Shown: positions 37,088 to 39,280 of the stretch, in pieces
How the letters are laid out: each line of letters starts with the position of its first letter
How positions within the stretch are numbered: the stretch's first letter is position 1
Assembly: GCA_029260035.1 (NCBI GenBank)
Contig: JAJDEA010000147.1
Span: 1-39,280 of the forward strand
Source: Phycisphaerae bacterium
GTDB taxonomy: Bacteria > Planctomycetota > Phycisphaerae > UBA1845
Reading direction: 5' to 3'
Length of the DNA: 39,280 bases
Translations under genes and position numbers: made by a program
Notes under the pieces: model-generated
Database searches by the model: none
Seen by the model: only the letters and a program-made list of their open reading frames with translations
Told to the model about the DNA's origin: nothing

Positions 37088-38410
37088 ATGCATCGCGAAA
37101 TGCGTTACGCCAAACGGCGTCGAGGAGTCTCAGCCGTTCAAGTTCTTGTCTTACTTCCGGTCCTGGTCGGAATGGCCACGATGACGGTAGATGTGGGTGT
37201 TATGTACAATGCCCGTGCTGATTTGCAGGATGCAGCCGATGCATCTTCCTTGGCCGCTATTGGTGTCATCGCTTTTACATTACCTGATGATCTTTCGGAC
37301 GGTGCGTCCGTCTCGGCTGCTCTGGACTACATCAACCGAAATCATGTCATCGGGAACACGATGACGATCGATCCCGGGACAGATATTGTCTACGGCAGAG
37401 CGTATTATGACGAAGTCGGCAATTCATACGATTTTGTCCCTGGTGACGCTCCGGTGAATGCCGTTCGTGTGACGGTTCGGCATACAGAAGATTCAGCTAA
37501 TGGATCACTTCCTCTGCTTTTCGGAAGTCTGTTCGGAGATTCGGGGACTGACCTCACAGCAAGTTCCGTTGCGATGTTCGTAGGGACCGACTATGAAGAA
37601 GGGGACTGCTACGACAACCCTCCGGGTGGCTATATGCTAATGTGTCATTATGGAGACAGTGACGACAGTGATGACAGTGAAGCGGGCACGAGCGACGACA
37701 GCGACTTCAGCGATGCCGGTGATAGCGATGGATCTCACGACGGTGACATTGACGACAGCGACGATAGCGCAGCCGGTACCAGTGACGATAGCGATGATAG
37801 TGGCGACAGCGATAGTGACAGCGGCGACAGTGGTGACAGCGAAAGTGGCGACAGCAGCGACAGCGATGGCGGGCACACCATTATTATCGAATCCGGTGCG
37901 GCTCCGTTCTACCTGCAGAAGGGCGATACCGTAGGTGCGTGTCCTTGCATACCCGGTGACAGCGACGACAGCGACGATAGTGAAGCCGGCGACAGCAGCG
38001 ACAGCGACGACAGTGACCCCGGCGACAGCGATGGAAGCTTCGATGGCGACAGCGACGACAGCGACGACAGCGAAGGTGGCTTCAGTGATGATAGTGATGA
38101 CAGTGATGCCGGCGACAGTGATGGAAGCTTCGATGGCGACAGCGACGACAGCGACGACAGCGAAGCTGGCACGAGTGATGATAGCGATGACAGCGTAGCC
38201 GGCTACGCAGGCAGTGGTGACAGTGACAGTGATAGTGGTGGACCACCGCCAGCCAAGGTGTCGATCTGCCACATTCCGCCGGGCAATCCAGATAATGCCT
38301 TCACGATCTCGGTTGGTGCTTCAGCAGTTGCAGCGCACATGGCGCACGGCGACACGATGGGCGATTGCCCCACAGCCCCTGAAGATATACGGGTCTTCCT
38401 GATTGAGTAA
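37088..38410 (+). CDS. TadG-like surface protein with Asp/Ser repeat and CHIPPGNP-type domains
   Basis: Start ATG 37088 with AGGGGG upstream; 440 aa. The N-terminus is TadE/TadG-like: a basic RRGVSAVQ followed by a membrane helix (VLVLLPVLVGMATMTVDVGV) and the family MYNARADLQDAADASSLAA, so it is probably anchored in the membrane and exported through a Tad-type or Flp pilus-related system. Residues about 188-384 are dominated by DSDDSDDSEAG-type Asp/Ser repeats, which should be highly acidic and able to bind calcium. The C-terminus has the motif CHIPPGNPDNAFTISVG...AHMAHGDTMGDCP. An earlier degenerate copy (MCHYGD ... GGHTIIIESG ... KGDTVGACP) seems to be split by the Asp/Ser repeat. Confidence 0.75.
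   Translation: MHREMRYAKRRRGVSAVQVLVLLPVLVGMATMTVDVGVMYNARADLQDAADASSLAAIGVIAFTLPDDLSDGASVSAALDYINRNHVIGNTMTIDPGTDIVYGRAYYDEVGNSYDFVPGDAPVNAVRVTVRHTEDSANGSLPLLFGSLFGDSGTDLTASSVAMFVGTDYEEGDCYDNPPGGYMLMCHYGDSDDSDDSEAGTSDDSDFSDAGDSDGSHDGDIDDSDDSAAGTSDDSDDSGDSDSDSGDSGDSESGDSSDSDGGHTIIIESGAAPFYLQKGDTVGACPCIPGDSDDSDDSEAGDSSDSDDSDPGDSDGSFDGDSDDSDDSEGGFSDDSDDSDAGDSDGSFDGDSDDSDDSEAGTSDDSDDSVAGYAGSGDSDSDSGGPPPAKVSICHIPPGNPDNAFTISVGASAVAAHMAHGDTMGDCPTAPEDIRVFLIE
37650..38240 (+). repeat. Asp/Ser codon repeat (GAC-AGC/GAT-AGT rich)
   Basis: About 590 bases encode repeated Asp-Ser-Asp with interspersed Glu, Gly, Ala. Two near-identical longer units (about 38026-38075 and 38110-38168) both encode GDSDGSFDGDSDDSDDSE. 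The only large interruption is a stretch of about 75 bases (37871-37950) with a CHIPPGNP-domain fragment. Such tracts expand by slippage or unequal exchange. Antisense frames over this repeat are artefacts. Confidence 0.9.
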
Positions 38411-38473
38411 TCGTGTGTCGAGAAGGTGCTGAAGTCTTGGCATTCGAAGACTAATGTAACGAGAGAACGACTG

Positions 38474-38516
38474 CCCCCTCATCTCCTTCAGCAAAACGGG
38501 GATGAGGGGGTTTTTT
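38474..38516 (+). terminator. Rho-independent terminator of the TadG-like gene
   Basis: CCCCCTCATC pairs perfectly with GATGAGGGGG, and TTTTTT follows at once. It begins about 64 bases after the stop at 38410. Confidence 0.92.
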
Positions 38517-38615
38517 GAAGCAAGCTCTATTTTTCCCTGTAGCGTTCGAGAGCATGTTTCTTTTTGTGAATATCCACGGTTCGTTGCTATGTTTGATTGT
38601 TCGGTGACACGAGGA

Positions 38616-39280
38616 ATGAAAACTTCAGCACAACGGATCGTGAACGAACCCAATCAGTTGGACGATGGCTCATGCCGTAGCCGTGTCTGTGAATGTTCGG
38701 GAGAAGACCAAATCAAGACTTATGACCACGAACAGTATTTGCACGAAGAATTCCAAACGACGCCTGTCCGCGAAAACGATCGAGAGCTAGGGCGCGGCCG
38801 ATCGGGAATTGTTTTTCGGAGCAGGGACGAATCTGGGCGGGTCTTTGCGCGCAAGGTGTTTGGTGCGTCGGGACTAGCTAAGGTGGTACAGTATGCGTTC
38901 CTTGGTGCTCCCAATCCTTACGCGTGGAACGATCATGCAATTCGCTGTGCGTTTTTGCGTCGTCGGATTCTGGCGGAATTGGTCGAGTTTTGGTTTGGCT
39001 CCAAGGTGCGGGTCGCTCAGGCGTACGATCATCGCTGGAATGCTGAACTTCGTGCGCACGAATTAAGTTGTGAACTGATCGATGGTCGGCACGTCGCGCT
39101 GCATCATCCGTACAACGCGGATGCTGATAATGAACTTCGCGATCTTACGGATTCGGTTATGAAGCCATTGCAGGCGCGCCTCGTCGAGGCAGGCCTTGAT
39201 GGCTTGGTTTGGCAAGCGGGAAGAGGGAACCCGGTTGCGCTGAACAACTTCATGCGCGAAGAATCTAAAAATGGCGAGGG
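38616..39280 (+). CDS. Protein kinase-like fold protein, N-terminal part (cut by window end)
   Basis: The frame is open to the right edge, so the gene is incomplete. The start is uncertain: ATG 38616 (MKTSAQRIVNEPNQLDD) or ATG 38589 in the same frame. After a charged N-terminus, ELGRGRSGIVFRSRDESGRVFARKVFG resembles a kinase glycine loop and VAIK lysine. The following WNDHAIRCAFLRRRILAEL, AYDHRWN, ELIDGRHVALHHPYN and DGLVWQAGRGNPVALNNFM are conserved-looking, and QAGRGNPVALNNF is reminiscent of a kinase catalytic/metal loop, though no HRD or DFG is seen in the part present. The substrate is unknown. Confidence 0.65.
   Translation, partial: MKTSAQRIVNEPNQLDDGSCRSRVCECSGEDQIKTYDHEQYLHEEFQTTPVRENDRELGRGRSGIVFRSRDESGRVFARKVFGASGLAKVVQYAFLGAPNPYAWNDHAIRCAFLRRRILAELVEFWFGSKVRVAQAYDHRWNAELRAHELSCELIDGRHVALHHPYNADADNELRDLTDSVMKPLQARLVEAGLDGLVWQAGRGNPVALNNFMREESKNGE

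Noticed and set aside
37637..38272. Long antisense frame (211 codons) over the Asp/Ser repeat
   Set aside because: Produced by the repeated GAC/AGC codons read in reverse; low-complexity Val/Ala/Thr/Ile product with no ribosome site.
1..39280. CRISPR array or insertion sequence
   Set aside because: No regularly spaced direct repeats with unique spacers and no transposase motif was seen; all repeats found are inside coding sequence.

Overview
The window is most likely bacterial chromosome from a member of the Planctomycetota, possibly Phycisphaerae-like. This is inferred from gene style, not from a marker gene. The clues are an ECF sigma factor next to a Ser/Thr kinase with a long TPR tail, secreted proteins built from DUF11-like and kelch-like repeats with a dockerin-like tail, TadG-like surface proteins, frequent TTG/GTG starts and moderate GC.

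Layout. 1-7.6 kb: secreted or surface proteins, namely a metalloprotease fragment, an exported protein, a 1171-aa propeller-repeat protein and, on the opposite strand, a DUF11-repeat/dockerin-like protein. 7.7-11.7 kb: a sigma factor and kinase pair on the minus strand. 11.7-12.9 kb: a gene-poor stretch holding the 3' part of a tRNA-Leu, which looks like an attachment-site scar. 13-20.8 kb: a DUF4003-like protein, trpD with a small zinc-ribbon gene, mnmE, a XerC/D recombinase, a small protein and two lipoproteins (CsgG/TolB-N-like and TolB-propeller-like). 21.4-22.6 kb: an isochorismatase-family hydrolase and a 2[4Fe-4S] ferredoxin.

22.6-28.1 kb is the most interesting part. selB and selA lie on the plus strand, divergent from a minus-strand pair of genes that are each interrupted by one in-frame TGA at the catalytic cysteine position of a thioredoxin-fold protein. 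One is an iodothyronine-deiodinase-like protein (SYT-U-PPF) and the other a TlpA-like protein (WATW-U-PSC). A third gene of this kind, AhpC/TSA-like (AFW-U-PFC), lies at 35.8-36.7 kb. In the deiodinase-like and AhpC-like genes the TGA is followed at the right distance by a perfect hairpin with GGU in its loop, as expected of a bacterial SECIS. The window therefore carries the Sec elongation factor, the Sec-tRNA synthase and three probable selenoproteins. No selC or selD was seen.

28.3-39.3 kb: a small basic protein, an NSS-family transporter with a MetS-like small partner, a divergent AGCS symporter with an unusual soluble insertion, a nuclease, aspartate kinase, a hypothetical protein, the third selenoprotein, a TadG-like protein with a long Asp/Ser repeat, and a kinase-like gene cut by the window end. 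A recurring oddity is low-complexity or extra segments inside otherwise conserved proteins (MnmE, XerC/D, AGCS, the propeller protein).
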